Assembly: GCA_046313435.1 (NCBI GenBank)
Contig: JBKBYG010000006.1
Span: 1-64,000, forward strand
Source of the DNA: JBKBYG01 sp046313435
GTDB taxonomy: Bacteria > Pseudomonadota > Alphaproteobacteria > Rickettsiales > Arcanibacteraceae
Direction: 5' to 3'
Length of the DNA stretch: 64,000 nucleotides
Shown: positions 53,402 to 62,595 of the stretch, in pieces
Layout: each line of letters begins with the position of its first letter
Position numbering within the stretch: the stretch's first letter is position 1
Translations under genes and position numbers: made by a program
The notes under the pieces: model-generated
Told to the model about the DNA's origin: nothing
Database searches by the model: none
What the model saw: only the letters and a program-made list of their open reading frames with translations

Positions 53402-54418
53402 TTATTTGATATAGGTTTTTATTAATTCTTCTGCAATCTGTATAGCATTTAAGGCCGCGCCTTTGCGCAAATTATCCGATACAATCCACATACTGATAGA
53501 GTTAGGTTGGCTAAAATCTTCCCTTACTCTTGATACATAAACTGCGTCTTCTTTCACACATTCAATAGGAGTAATATATCCTCCGTCAGTTAATCTGTCT
53601 ATTAATTCAACTCCATTTGCATTTTTAAGAGCTTTTTTTACTTCCTTAATTGTTATTTTGTCATAAAATTCAATATTTGCAGAAATTGAATGACCAATAA
53701 AAACAGGCACCCTTACACATGTTGCTGAAACTTGTATATTAATACCCATAATTTTTTTAGCCTCATTAACAATTTTTTGCTCTTCTTCGGTTGAGCCATC
53801 TTCTAAAAAACTTCCAATTTGAGGCAAAATATTAAATGCAATTTGTTTAGGAAATTTATTAGGCTGACATTCTTGATATAAATAAATATTTTTTGTTTGG
53901 TTATATAATTCATCCATAGCAGTTTTGCCTGCACCAGAAGTAGATTGATATGTAGATAGAACTATTCTTTTTATTTCTGAAATATCTTCAAGTGGTTTTA
54001 AAGCTACTAATAATTGAATTAGGGAACAATTAGGATTAGCAATAATATTTGTTTTTTTATATAATTTTAAATCTTCAGGGTTAACTTCAGGAATTATCAA
54101 TGGTATATCTTTTTCCATTCTGAAGCATGAACTGTTATCTATAACAATACATCCTTGTAAAGCAGCGCGCTTAGCATGAATTTTAGAAACAGCACTTCCT
54201 GCAGAAAATAAAGCAATATCTGTATTAGAAAAATCAAAATTTTCTAAATCTTGTATTTTTAAAATATTCTTTTCACCAAAACTTACTTCTTTGCCTACTG
54301 AGGCTTTAGATGCTAAAGCAATTACTTCTTTAAAAGGAAAATTTCTTTCATCCAATATAGAAAGCATTTCTCTTCCAACTTTACCAGTAGCTCCAACAAC
54401 TGCAATATTATATCCCAT
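53402..54418 (-). CDS. asd: Aspartate-semialdehyde dehydrogenase
   Basis: The 338-residue enzyme makes aspartate semialdehyde for lysine, diaminopimelate, threonine and methionine synthesis. NADP-binding AVVGATGKVGREML starts the protein; the catalytic cysteine lies in ANPNCSLIQL (near residue 130), with STYQSTSGAGK and the catalytic His region VFIGHSISANIEF following. It overlaps rfbC by 11 bases, so it is cotranscribed with the dTDP-rhamnose genes although the pathways are unrelated. Confidence 0.95.
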   Translation of the reverse strand: MGYNIAVVGATGKVGREMLSILDERNFPFKEVIALASKASVGKEVSFGEKNILKIQDLENFDFSNTDIALFSAGSAVSKIHAKRAALQGCIVIDNSSCFRMEKDIPLIIPEVNPEDLKLYKKTNIIANPNCSLIQLLVALKPLEDISEIKRIVLSTYQSTSGAGKTAMDELYNQTKNIYLYQECQPNKFPKQIAFNILPQIGSFLEDGSTEEEQKIVNEAKKIMGINIQVSATCVRVPVFIGHSISANIEFYDKITIKEVKKALKNANGVELIDRLTDGGYITPIECVKEDAVYVSRVREDFSQPNSISMWIVSDNLRKGAALNAIQIAEELIKTYIK

Positions 54419-54956
54419 ATTTTTCCTTATATTCTTTAAAGCTGCCGAGATTATTATCTTTACTTGAAACTATAGGATTTGATACTAACCAATTAATATT
54501 AAGTTCGGGATCATTCCATTTCACTCCAATCTCACCAGCAGGATTATATAATCCATTAACTTTATATAATACATCTGTTTCGCTTTCGCTAATTACAGAA
54601 AAACCATGCAAAAAACCTGCAGGGATCCATAACATTTTGCCATTAATATCCGATAATTCAATAGTAAAATATTGTCCAAAAGTTTTAGAAGAAGGCCTTG
54701 CATCGACTGCTATATCCAGTATTTTTCCTTTTGCCACGCTTACCAATTTCCCTTGTGAAGGATTAATTTGCATATGTAATCCACGAATTACATTAGGAAG
54801 AGAGCGTGAGTGGTTATCCTGTACAAATTTGTGCTGAATACCTAAATCTATAAATTTAGCTTCGTTAAATTTTTCAACAAAAAAACCTCTCTCGTCTTTA
54901 AATATATCGAGTTCTATAATCAATAGGCCCTCAATATCACATTTTTCTATTTTCAT
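54408..54956 (-). CDS. rfbC: dTDP-4-dehydrorhamnose 3,5-epimerase
   Basis: The 182-residue protein is the cupin-type RmlC/RfbC epimerase that converts dTDP-4-keto-6-deoxyglucose to the L-form. Motifs DERGFFVEKFNE, FVQDNHSRS, GLHMQ (catalytic His), LDIAVDARPSS and IPAGFLHGF are in place. Its start overlaps the end of rfbD by 4 bases (ATGA), and its end overlaps asd by 11 bases. Confidence 0.95.
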   Translation of the reverse strand: MKIEKCDIEGLLIIELDIFKDERGFFVEKFNEAKFIDLGIQHKFVQDNHSRSLPNVIRGLHMQINPSQGKLVSVAKGKILDIAVDARPSSKTFGQYFTIELSDINGKMLWIPAGFLHGFSVISESETDVLYKVNGLYNPAGEIGVKWNDPELNINWLVSNPIVSSKDNNLGSFKEYKEKYGI

Positions 54957-55843
54957 TTTGAACCTTCTTTTTGATTACTAATTAAATTTATAACTTTTTC
55001 TAGACTTTCTTGCCAATTAGGAAGTTTTATCATATAATCTGCATATAATTTATTGCAAGCTAATACTGAATAAGCAGGCCTTTTAGCAGGTAAAGGATAT
55101 TCCATGGTAGTGATCGGATAAATATTTTTTACCTTAGTAGGAATTTGATATTTCTTTGCTAGATCAAAAATAGTTTTTGCAAATTCATACCATGTAGTTT
55201 TGCCGCTATTACATACATGATAAATAGTAGTATTAAAATTTAACTGAGTTTTTTGAATTAATGATAAAGTAGCTTCCGCTAAATCAAAAGCATATGTTGG
55301 AGAAGTAAACTGATCATTTACTATTCTTAATTCTTCTCGTTCCTTGCCAAGCTTAAGCATTGTCCTAACGAAATTATGACCTTCACTATCAAACACTGCT
55401 GAAGTTCTTAAAATTAGGTATTTACCGCCTAATTTTCGGATCTGTTCCTCGCCAATGAGTTTTGTTTTGCCGTAATTTGAAATTGGATTTGTTTGGTCAG
55501 TTTCTTTTAAATCAGTGTTACCTGAGCCTTTAAATACATAATCAGTTGAATAGTGAATGAAAGTTTTATTTTTTTCTTTAGCGTATTGGGCTATTATTCC
55601 TGGAGCAATTCCATTAACTAAATAGGCCTTATCAAATTCTTCTTCAGCTTTATCAACTTGCGTGTAAGCTGCTGCATTAATTATTACATCAAAGTCAAAT
55701 TTATCGAGTATTAAAGGGATTTGATCTGTTTTAGATAAATCTAGTTCAGCACTACTTAAACTTATACAGTCATCTTGTAAAATTTTTTTTAGATTTCTAG
55801 CAACTTGGCCATTACTTCCAATGATTAATGTCTTTTTTACCAT
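54953..55843 (-). CDS. rfbD: dTDP-4-dehydrorhamnose reductase
   Basis: The 296-residue short-chain dehydrogenase performs the last step, NADPH-dependent reduction to dTDP-L-rhamnose. N-terminal IIGSNGQVARNL is a variant glycine-rich motif; HYSTDYVFKG with the catalytic Thr/Tyr, the TNPISNYGKTKLIGEE tyrosine-lysine pair, and the C-terminal PAKRPAYSVL are family landmarks. It overlaps rfbA by 7 bases and rfbC by 4. Confidence 0.95.
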   Translation of the reverse strand: MVKKTLIIGSNGQVARNLKKILQDDCISLSSAELDLSKTDQIPLILDKFDFDVIINAAAYTQVDKAEEEFDKAYLVNGIAPGIIAQYAKEKNKTFIHYSTDYVFKGSGNTDLKETDQTNPISNYGKTKLIGEEQIRKLGGKYLILRTSAVFDSEGHNFVRTMLKLGKEREELRIVNDQFTSPTYAFDLAEATLSLIQKTQLNFNTTIYHVCNSGKTTWYEFAKTIFDLAKKYQIPTKVKNIYPITTMEYPLPAKRPAYSVLACNKLYADYMIKLPNWQESLEKVINLISNQKEGSK

Positions 55844-56718
55844 ATTTTGTTTGTTTCCGTTAAAATATTACGTAAATAATTTCCATAATCATTATTTCCA
55901 TAAGTTGAGGCTAAAGCAAGTAAATCTTCTTGATTAATATAACCTTTATTATAAGCTACTTCTTCGATACATGAAATTTTTAAACCTTGACGTTCTTCGA
56001 TAGTTTTTACAAATTGTCCTGCTGAAATAAGTGAATCAAAAGTACCAGTATCAAGCCAAGCCATGCCTCTACCAAGTAATTCTACTTTTAATTGCTTTTG
56101 TTCAAGATATATTCGGTTTGCATCGGTAATTTCTAATTCTCCTCTAGCCGAGGGCTTCAAATTTTTTGCAATATCAATGATTTGATTGTCATAATAATAT
56201 AATCCTGTAATTGCCCAAGGTGATTTTGGATTAGCAGGCTTTTCTTCTACAGATATAACTTCAAAATCATCATTAAACTCGACGACTCCGTATCTCTTAG
56301 GATCTTTTACGTGATATGCAAATATTGTTGCGCCAGTTGTGTTTTGCTGGGCATTAATTAAACTATTAATAATATTATGACCATAGAAAATATTATCTCC
56401 AAGAATTAAGCTTACAGAATCTTTTCCGATGAATTTTTCTCCAATAATAAAACTTTGTGCAATTCCTTCAGGTTTGGGTTGCTCTAAGTAAGATAATGAA
56501 ATTCCATACTTACTACCGTCACCTAATAAAGTTTGGATAAATGGAAGATCTCTCGGGGTGCTTATAATAAGTATATCTCTAATATCAGCTAACATTAGAG
56601 TTGCCAAAGGATAATATATCATTGGTTTATCATAAACAGGTAATATTTGCTTGCTAATTGTTTTTGTTAAAGGGAGGAGTCGGGTGCCTGATCCACCCGC
56701 TAAAATAATACCTTTCAT
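55837..56718 (-). CDS. rfbA: Glucose-1-phosphate thymidylyltransferase
   Basis: The 293-residue nucleotidyltransferase starts MKGIILAGGSGTRLLPLT, the pyrophosphorylase signature that binds dTTP, and has EKPANPKSPWAITGLYYYD and the product-binding WLDTGTFDSL. It makes dTDP-glucose from glucose-1-phosphate and dTTP, feeding rfbB. It overlaps rfbB by 4 bases (ATGA). The length is the standard 290 or so. Confidence 0.96.
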   Translation of the reverse strand: MKGIILAGGSGTRLLPLTKTISKQILPVYDKPMIYYPLATLMLADIRDILIISTPRDLPFIQTLLGDGSKYGISLSYLEQPKPEGIAQSFIIGEKFIGKDSVSLILGDNIFYGHNIINSLINAQQNTTGATIFAYHVKDPKRYGVVEFNDDFEVISVEEKPANPKSPWAITGLYYYDNQIIDIAKNLKPSARGELEITDANRIYLEQKQLKVELLGRGMAWLDTGTFDSLISAGQFVKTIEERQGLKISCIEEVAYNKGYINQEDLLALASTYGNNDYGNYLRNILTETNKIW

Positions 56719-57761
56719 TGATTTGCCCCTGTTAATTTTAACATTATATTTTCATACCATTCCTTGTTATCTAAATACCATTTAATAGTGTCTTTTAAAC
56801 CTTCTTCTAACACGTATTTCCTTTTAAACCCCAATTCATTTATTGCTTTAGTGTCATCAATTGCGTAACGTCTATCATGGCCAGGCCTGTCGGGTACAAA
56901 TTTTATCTGCTCCAAATATGATTTACCATCAGTTTTTGGTCGTAAATTATCTAATATTGAACATATTAATCTAACCAAATTTATGTTTTCTCTTTCAGCA
57001 TTTCCACCTAAGCAATATGTTTCTCCGATTTGCCCTTTATTTAGAACCAGATCTATTCCTGCTACATGATCTTCAACATGTATCCAATCCCGTATGTTTT
57101 TGCCGTCTCCATATACGGGTATAATTTCTCCATTTAATGCGCAAAATATTACTCTAGGTATAAGTTTTTCTGGATATTGCCTTGGACCATAATTATTAGA
57201 GCAGTTTGTAATTAATGTAGGTAATTTATATGTTTCAAACCAAGCTCGAGTTAAATGGTCTCCTGCAGCTTTAGAGGCTGAATAAGGCGAGTTTGGAAGC
57301 ATAGGGCTGTTTTCAGAAAACTTGCCTGTATCTCCGAGTGAGCCATAGACTTCATCTGTTGAGACTTGTATGTATTTAAAATTTTCCTTTTTATCATTTT
57401 TATCAAGATTATTATAATATTGTAATGAAGCGTTAAGAAGGCTGTAGGTTCCATTTATATTTGTTTCAATAAAAATTGAAGGAGAATTAATTGAATTATC
57501 AACATGAGATTCTGCTGCAAAATTTATGACTGCATCAATTTCATATTGATTTAATAATTGAATCACCTTTTCAGTATCAGTTATATTTCCTTTAATCAAT
57601 TTGCAGTTTTTATCAATTACAGTTTTTAAATTGATTTCATGACCTGCGTAAGTTAAAAGATCATATACTATAACATTATGTCCTTTCTCAATTTGGTTAA
57701 TTACAAAGCAGCTGCCTATAAATCCCGCGCCCCCAGTAACAAAATAATTTTTTGCTTTCAT
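56715..57761 (-). CDS. rfbB: dTDP-glucose 4,6-dehydratase
   Basis: The 348-residue extended short-chain dehydrogenase opens with FVTGGAGFIGSCFV, has NFAAESHVDNSI, STDEVYGSLG and the YSASKAAGDHL Tyr-x3-Lys motif, with NNYGPRQYPEKLIP near the substrate. It converts dTDP-glucose to dTDP-4-keto-6-deoxyglucose. It is the promoter-proximal gene of rfbB-rfbA-rfbD-rfbC-asd; the start has no Shine-Dalgarno sequence. Confidence 0.96.
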   Translation of the reverse strand: MKAKNYFVTGGAGFIGSCFVINQIEKGHNVIVYDLLTYAGHEINLKTVIDKNCKLIKGNITDTEKVIQLLNQYEIDAVINFAAESHVDNSINSPSIFIETNINGTYSLLNASLQYYNNLDKNDKKENFKYIQVSTDEVYGSLGDTGKFSENSPMLPNSPYSASKAAGDHLTRAWFETYKLPTLITNCSNNYGPRQYPEKLIPRVIFCALNGEIIPVYGDGKNIRDWIHVEDHVAGIDLVLNKGQIGETYCLGGNAERENINLVRLICSILDNLRPKTDGKSYLEQIKFVPDRPGHDRRYAIDDTKAINELGFKRKYVLEEGLKDTIKWYLDNKEWYENIMLKLTGANQ

Positions 57762-58041
57762 TAGTTAATCTATATATTAATATATTTGACAAATTTTTGT
57801 GCAATAACTATAACATTATTTGTAAATAATCAACTAGATATAGCAATATATATTTTAAATTGCTTTTCCTTCTTCCGTAGATATTAATTTATTAAACAGA
57901 TAAAATCTATTTTCAATCAAATATTTATAAAAAATTATAATATTTGCATTAAAAATATAGTAATTTTTTGTTTACTATTTAAATTAGCTAAGTATATATA
58001 TTGACTAAAATTATTTTTAAACCATTAAAGTTAGGAAAAAA
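57762..58041. other. AT-rich promoter region between rfbB and tlc
   Basis: About 280 bases of AT-rich sequence between divergent genes. It must hold the promoters for both the rfb operon and tlc. I see several AT-only inverted stretches but cannot pick promoter boxes with confidence. No gene, tRNA or repeat copy is present. Confidence 0.5.
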
Positions 58042-59556
58042 ATGGAAACAGACCAGAAAAAAGATTTCTTAAATAAATTAAGAATAATATTATGGCCTAT
58101 TGAAAGGTTTGAACTTAAAAAGTTTTTACCTATGGCTTTTATGTTGTTCTTCATATTATTTAACTATACAGTATTAAGATCGTTAAAAGACGCATTAGTA
58201 ATTACAAATGTTGGGGCTGAGGCAACAAGTTTCTTAAAATTATGGGGAGTTTTACCTTCTGCAGTAATTTTTATGGTTGTGTATGCCGAGCTTGTGAACA
58301 TTATGAATCAGGAGAAAGTATTCTACTGTATTACTGGGTTTTTTATAGCGTTCTTTGTAGCTTTCTTATTAATATTATATCCGAATGCAGATGCAATACA
58401 TCCTGATCCAGTCAAGATTCAGCATTGGGCTGCTGAGTATCCAAGAATGAAATGGTTCATCTTCCTTTATGGTAAATGGATATATGCATTATTCTTTATA
58501 AATGCAGAGATATGGGGTAGTATGATGGTATCATTACTATTCTGGCAGTTTGCTAATAAAATCACTTCAACGAGCGAAGCAAAAAGATTTTATGCAATGT
58601 TTGGGGTTATTGCCAACATATCTGGTGTAGTAGCTGGACAATTGCTTATGTACCTTACATCGAATGCTAGCAGCCTTGATGGTGAGCTTGATGCAAGTTC
58701 TAATAATTTTGCAACTTTCGTAGTCCCTAAAATTATGATTTTTTCAATTATAAGTGGATTTGTAATTGTTGGATTATTCAGATGGATGCATAAATATGTG
58801 TTAACTGATCCACGTTATTACACACCTAGAGAAAAAAAGCAAAAAACAAAACTATCACTTGGTGAGAGCTTTAAGCTTATACTTAGCTCAAAATATTTAG
58901 GTCTAATTGTATTGCTTATCTTATGTTATGGTATTTCAATGAATTTGATTGAAGGACCATGGAAGCAAAAAGTACGCGAATTATACCCATCTTCACATGA
59001 ATACTTAAATTTCATGGGTAGATTGAACTCATGGACTGGTGGAATTTCATTAATATTCTTTATTATTGGTACGAATATACTTAGAAAATTCAACTGGTTT
59101 ACAGCTGCTATCATGACTCCGCTTATGATGCTAGTAACAGGGACAATATTCTTTGTATTTAGCTTGTATTCTGGTAAATTGAGTGATTTTACACTTATGA
59201 TATTTGGAATCACTCCGCTAACAATGGCAGTAGTATTTGGTATGATTCAGAATATTTTAAGTAAATCTACTAAATATTCGCTCTTTGATTCAACAAAAGA
59301 GATGGCTTATATTCCAATTGATGAAGAACTCAAGACTAAAGGAAAAGCAGCGGTAGATGTAGTAGGCGGAAGGCTTGGTAAGTCAGGCGGAGCGCTAATA
59401 CTTTCTACGCTTGTAACTCTTTTCCCAGAAGGTGGGTTTAATGGAAACATTGGATCAATCATGGTTATGTTCCTAATAATTATGTTTATTTGGATATATG
59501 CAGTATCAGCGCTAAGCAAAGAATATCAAAAAAGCTTAGCAGAAACTAAAGAATAA
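58042..59556 (+). CDS. tlc: ATP/ADP translocase (Tlc family)
   Basis: The 504-residue protein with about 12 membrane helices belongs to the nucleotide transporters used by obligate intracellular bacteria and plastids to exchange bacterial ADP for host ATP. Landmarks include NYTVLRSLKDALVITNVGAE near the N-terminus and KEMAYIPIDEELKTKGKAAV, then GRLGKSGGAL, near the C-terminus. This is strong evidence of an intracellular, energy-parasitic lifestyle. Rickettsiales often carry several copies, some with other nucleotide specificity, so the exact substrate is inferred. A terminator hairpin follows. Confidence 0.95.
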   Translation: METDQKKDFLNKLRIILWPIERFELKKFLPMAFMLFFILFNYTVLRSLKDALVITNVGAEATSFLKLWGVLPSAVIFMVVYAELVNIMNQEKVFYCITGFFIAFFVAFLLILYPNADAIHPDPVKIQHWAAEYPRMKWFIFLYGKWIYALFFINAEIWGSMMVSLLFWQFANKITSTSEAKRFYAMFGVIANISGVVAGQLLMYLTSNASSLDGELDASSNNFATFVVPKIMIFSIISGFVIVGLFRWMHKYVLTDPRYYTPREKKQKTKLSLGESFKLILSSKYLGLIVLLILCYGISMNLIEGPWKQKVRELYPSSHEYLNFMGRLNSWTGGISLIFFIIGTNILRKFNWFTAAIMTPLMMLVTGTIFFVFSLYSGKLSDFTLMIFGITPLTMAVVFGMIQNILSKSTKYSLFDSTKEMAYIPIDEELKTKGKAAVDVVGGRLGKSGGALILSTLVTLFPEGGFNGNIGSIMVMFLIIMFIWIYAVSALSKEYQKSLAETKE

Positions 59557-59594
59557 TCATAAAAACCTATTGATTATTTTTTAAAATACAATAT

Positions 59595-59629
59595 AAAGAT
59601 ATGGCTAGTTAACTACTAGCTGTATCTTT
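59595..59629 (+). terminator. Intrinsic terminator of tlc
   Basis: Stem with 7 bp (59595-59601 with 59623-59629), a 2-base symmetric mismatch, and a 6-bp inner stem (59604-59609 with 59615-59620), loop taact, then a T-rich tract. It lies 39 bases past the tlc stop codon. Confidence 0.75.
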
Positions 59630-59639
59630 ATCTTTATTA

Positions 59640-59762
59640 GATGCTGAAACAAGTTCAGCATGATACTATAGAGATTGAGGTCATCCTGAACTTGTTTTAG
59701 GATAGAGCTTAGTATGACGCTAAATTAAAATATGGTTGTCACCCTGAACTCGTTTCAGGATC
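59640..59762. repeat. Cluster of three palindromic repeat copies
   Basis: Three copies of the dispersed element: 59640-59664 forward, 59680-59703 inverted and 59738-59762 inverted (cctgaactcgtttcagg core). The first two form a hairpin. The cluster lies between the tlc terminator and tRNA-Pro. The third copy is a lone arm, so the element can exist as a half unit. Confidence 0.85.
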
Positions 59763-59855
59763 TTTTTTGGATAAATTTATTAGCTTTTACGTTTAAATAT
59801 AGTGATGATTTGGCTATAAAATTAAATGTTATCTAAGTCAGCTTATCCATCATCT

Positions 59856-59932
<77 letters not shown>

Positions 59933-60010
59933 TCATAAATCCTTACTACTTTAATTAAATATTTACTACCTTACTGTAAACTCTATTTCAAAAAACTTTG
60001 CAGTAGAGAT

Positions 60011-60697
60011 ATGGATAATAGAAATCAAGCATTTACTATAATAGAATTATCAATTGTTTTAATTGTTGTTGGACTTTTAATAAGTGGAATAGTTGTTGGA
60101 CAAAACTTGATTCAAAGCGCTACAAGCAGAGCAGTTATAAAAGAAGTACAGCAATATACTGCTTTACTAAACAACTTTAAAGAACAATATAGTTTTTTGC
60201 CCGGAGATTTTCCTTTTGCTACAAGAATATTTGGGGCTGGAACTAACGGAAATGGTGATGGAAGAGTACAATATGGAACAGAAAATTTTCAAGTCTGGTA
60301 TCATTTAGTTTTGGCTCGAAAATTAGATGCCAATTATGATGGAAGCAATGAAGCTTTATCATCAGTTTTAAACGATTCTGATACTAGAATAAGGGTAGAA
60401 ACAAATTCCTCTAGAATTTATAATGTTCTAGTCAATACTAGAAATTCTATTGGATATCATTTGGCTAATTCTAGTCCAAATTTTATTTCACCTATCCAAG
60501 CATATGATATCGATATCAAAACTGATGATGGTATTCCAACATCGGGTTCTATGATGACATACACTAACCCTGCAACTACTTGTATAAAGCAAGCTGATGG
60601 AATAACAAATGCACTTTACACCTATACTGGTGGAGGTTCATATAATATGCAACAATCTTCAAATGTGTGTAGGAGAATTTTATTTTATTTAGATTAA
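60011..60697 (+). CDS. Pseudopilin-like protein (family of four in this window)
   Basis: The 228-residue precursor begins MDNRNQAFTIIELSIVLIVVG, a class III prepilin leader with Glu at +5, then GQNLIQSATSRAVI. It keeps the family pattern: FLPGDFPFATR, GNGDGRVQYG, VWYHLVLARKL, AYDIDIKTDDGIPTSG, and a C-terminal cysteine pair (TTCIKQ and NVCRRI). It is the intact paralogue most like the frameshifted copy at 13549. It sits between tRNA-Pro (78 bases upstream) and a degenerate tRNA-Pro 3' fragment (71 bases downstream). Confidence 0.85.
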   Translation: MDNRNQAFTIIELSIVLIVVGLLISGIVVGQNLIQSATSRAVIKEVQQYTALLNNFKEQYSFLPGDFPFATRIFGAGTNGNGDGRVQYGTENFQVWYHLVLARKLDANYDGSNEALSSVLNDSDTRIRVETNSSRIYNVLVNTRNSIGYHLANSSPNFISPIQAYDIDIKTDDGIPTSGSMMTYTNPATTCIKQADGITNALYTYTGGGSYNMQQSSNVCRRILFYLD

Positions 60698-60768
60698 TTG
60701 TATTTCCTTAGAAATGTAACTCTTAAAAATGATATTTTTGTTCAAATTAATTTACTAACATATTCAGT

Positions 60769-60808
60769 GGGAACAAGAGAGTCGAAAATTCGAATCTCTT
60801 TGCCCCTA
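60769..60808 (+). pseudogene. Degenerate tRNA-Pro 3' fragment
   Basis: From gggaacaagagag to tgcccc these 40 bases align with the anticodon-to-acceptor part of tRNA-Pro (59895-59928) with a few mismatches and about one inserted base. The T-loop TTCGAATCTCT and acceptor TGCCCC match, while the T-stem 5' strand and the CCA end are broken. There is no 5' half. It is either a footprint of integration next to tRNA-Pro or a decayed second copy. Confidence 0.65.
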
Positions 60809-60821
60809 AGCATTATATTTT

Positions 60822-61727
60822 CTAACGTTGTTGTTTTGAAGAGCTTTTTGTGCTTCCAGGTGAATATCCTGGAGAGCCCGGCTCTTGAAAACTACTTAAA
60901 GCATCTCTTTCAAAAGATTTACCTCTTCCTCTTGTTTGTTCTTTTTCTTCAAAATGCGAGAGAGACTTAAGATCAGCTTGAGTTTTTTCAAAATGCTCAC
61001 CAGATTTTTCAAGCAACCTTTTTGTATCATACGCAGCTCCTGCTACACCCATAACGCCTGGTGCTACCGAACCGATTAAACCTCCAACTGTTGCCCCTAC
61101 GGCTACTGCAAGAAATTTTTTAAGCTTTGGATTTGATGTTGTTTGAGTTTCTCGGTTATCAGCCATGCTATAAGCCATTCTTGCTCCGTTAATTGCTCCA
61201 GCTGCAATTGCAGAAGGTCCAGGAATACAGCAAGCAATAGCAAGAGTAGCTTTAGCTCCAGCTATTAAACAGTCTTTAGCAACTTTTCCTACCCCTTTAA
61301 TTAAAGATCCAAATGTATATTGTCCTTTGTCGTTTTGGAAATATTCAGGTACATCCTTTGTAAAATAATCTTTAACGTAACTTGGAACATTTCTAACAGC
61401 ATTCTTTGCAAAGTCAATTTTCGCTTTAATACTATTCTTAGAATTATCTAAAGCTTGTTGAAATATATTTGGCTTATTTTCCTTCTCTGCAGATCGATCT
61501 TCAAATTTTAGTTTAGGAGGGGGCTCATTTATATGATCTTCATTTTTTGGAATTGCAGGAGCAGGACGATTAGGCTTAGTAGGTTGGGGAGATAGCTGAG
61601 AACGATCCTCATATGGTATATTTCTAATAAGATCATCTTTTTCTGTATCACTAAAATCTCCTTCTAAAACACGATTTTCTTGCTTTTTTTTCTTATCATC
61701 ATCTTCTTCAATAAAATCTTTTGCCAT
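60822..61727 (-). CDS. Proline-rich protein with glycine-zipper membrane segments
   Basis: The 301-residue product has an acidic-basic N-terminus (EEDDDKKKKQENRV), a Pro-rich stretch (PTKPNRPAPAIP, about 50-60), a lysine-rich central helix, and two hydrophobic segments: about 158-185 with ACCIPGPSAIAAGA and about 205-230 with the glycine zipper GATVGGLIGSVAPGVMGVAG. The basic C-terminus is Ser/Gly/Pro-rich. I do not recognise it. Such zippers occur in membrane-inserting proteins and some effectors; no signal peptide is visible. Confidence 0.7.
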   Translation of the reverse strand: MAKDFIEEDDDKKKKQENRVLEGDFSDTEKDDLIRNIPYEDRSQLSPQPTKPNRPAPAIPKNEDHINEPPPKLKFEDRSAEKENKPNIFQQALDNSKNSIKAKIDFAKNAVRNVPSYVKDYFTKDVPEYFQNDKGQYTFGSLIKGVGKVAKDCLIAGAKATLAIACCIPGPSAIAAGAINGARMAYSMADNRETQTTSNPKLKKFLAVAVGATVGGLIGSVAPGVMGVAGAAYDTKRLLEKSGEHFEKTQADLKSLSHFEEKEQTRGRGKSFERDALSSFQEPGSPGYSPGSTKSSSKQQR

Positions 61728-61926
61728 TTTTTTTTACCTTAAATTAATATAACATCTCTTTAATTAAAGCATAAATAAATGAATATTTTATTAAAAAATT
61801 AACTAAAAAATTTTTTCTTTTAGTAACTGATATAAAATTCGAAAAAATAAAATTAGTTATTTATTAACTTTGCTATGGTAAAAATGTTAGTATGAGAAAT
61901 TATAAATTCAATTAAAATTATATAAT

Positions 61927-62571
61927 ATGTTAAATAAAATCGAATTATCTGAGTTAATGGCAGCAAAATTTTCACATGATCTTGCTGGTCCAATAGGTGC
62001 AATTAATAATGGTGTTGAATTCTTGCTAGATCAAGATGAATCAATGAAAGCAAGAGCTTATCAGCTAGTAGAAACAAGTTCAAAACAAGCAGTTGCAAGA
62101 CTTCAGTTTTTTAGGCAAGCCTATGGAATTGCTCCAAAAATTGGCGAAGCTAATTTAGCTGAAATTAAAATTTTAATAGAGAATTTTCTAGTGAGTACTA
62201 AATTAAAATTAGTATGGGAAGATGAAAATGTTGCAACTCCAGGCCTATTTGTAGGACCCAAATTTGCTAAAATTCTCCTTAATATTATTGTGTTGCTGCA
62301 AAATGTATTAATACATGGTGGTAATGTCGATGTTAAATTGTCTAAAATTCCTAATGGTAAAAAAGTTGAAGTTACGGCTATTGGTCAAAATTGGCGTATT
62401 GATCAAGAAATGGAAAAGCTATTGTCAAATAATAGCGAGGGAATCGAGATTAGTTCAAAAAATATTCAAGTTTATTTTACAAATGAATTAATACAAGATT
62501 TAGGAGCAAAGCTCAAAATTGAAAAAAGTGAAAAATTTGTAAGATTTATTCTGGAATACACTAAATTATAA
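61927..62571 (+). CDS. chpT: Histidine phosphotransferase ChpT
   Basis: The 214-residue protein fits the alphaproteobacterial ChpT family: FSHDLAGPIGAINNGVEFL (residues 15-33) holds the phospho-acceptor His and the HDLxGPxGAIxNG signature. ChpT transfers phosphate from the hybrid kinase CckA to the cell-cycle regulator CtrA and to CpdR. The C-terminal ATPase-like domain lacks nucleotide-binding motifs, as normal for ChpT. It lies 24 bases upstream of cheA, a common alphaproteobacterial arrangement. Confidence 0.88.
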   Translation: MLNKIELSELMAAKFSHDLAGPIGAINNGVEFLLDQDESMKARAYQLVETSSKQAVARLQFFRQAYGIAPKIGEANLAEIKILIENFLVSTKLKLVWEDENVATPGLFVGPKFAKILLNIIVLLQNVLIHGGNVDVKLSKIPNGKKVEVTAIGQNWRIDQEMEKLLSNNSEGIEISSKNIQVYFTNELIQDLGAKLKIEKSEKFVRFILEYTKL

Positions 62572-62595
62572 AAAACATTAAATATCGAGATAATA

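Noticed and set aside
60698..60970. Forward 90-codon frame after the pseudopilin
   Set aside because: It runs through the tRNA fragment and antisense to the gene at 60822-61727; no start signal or plausible product.
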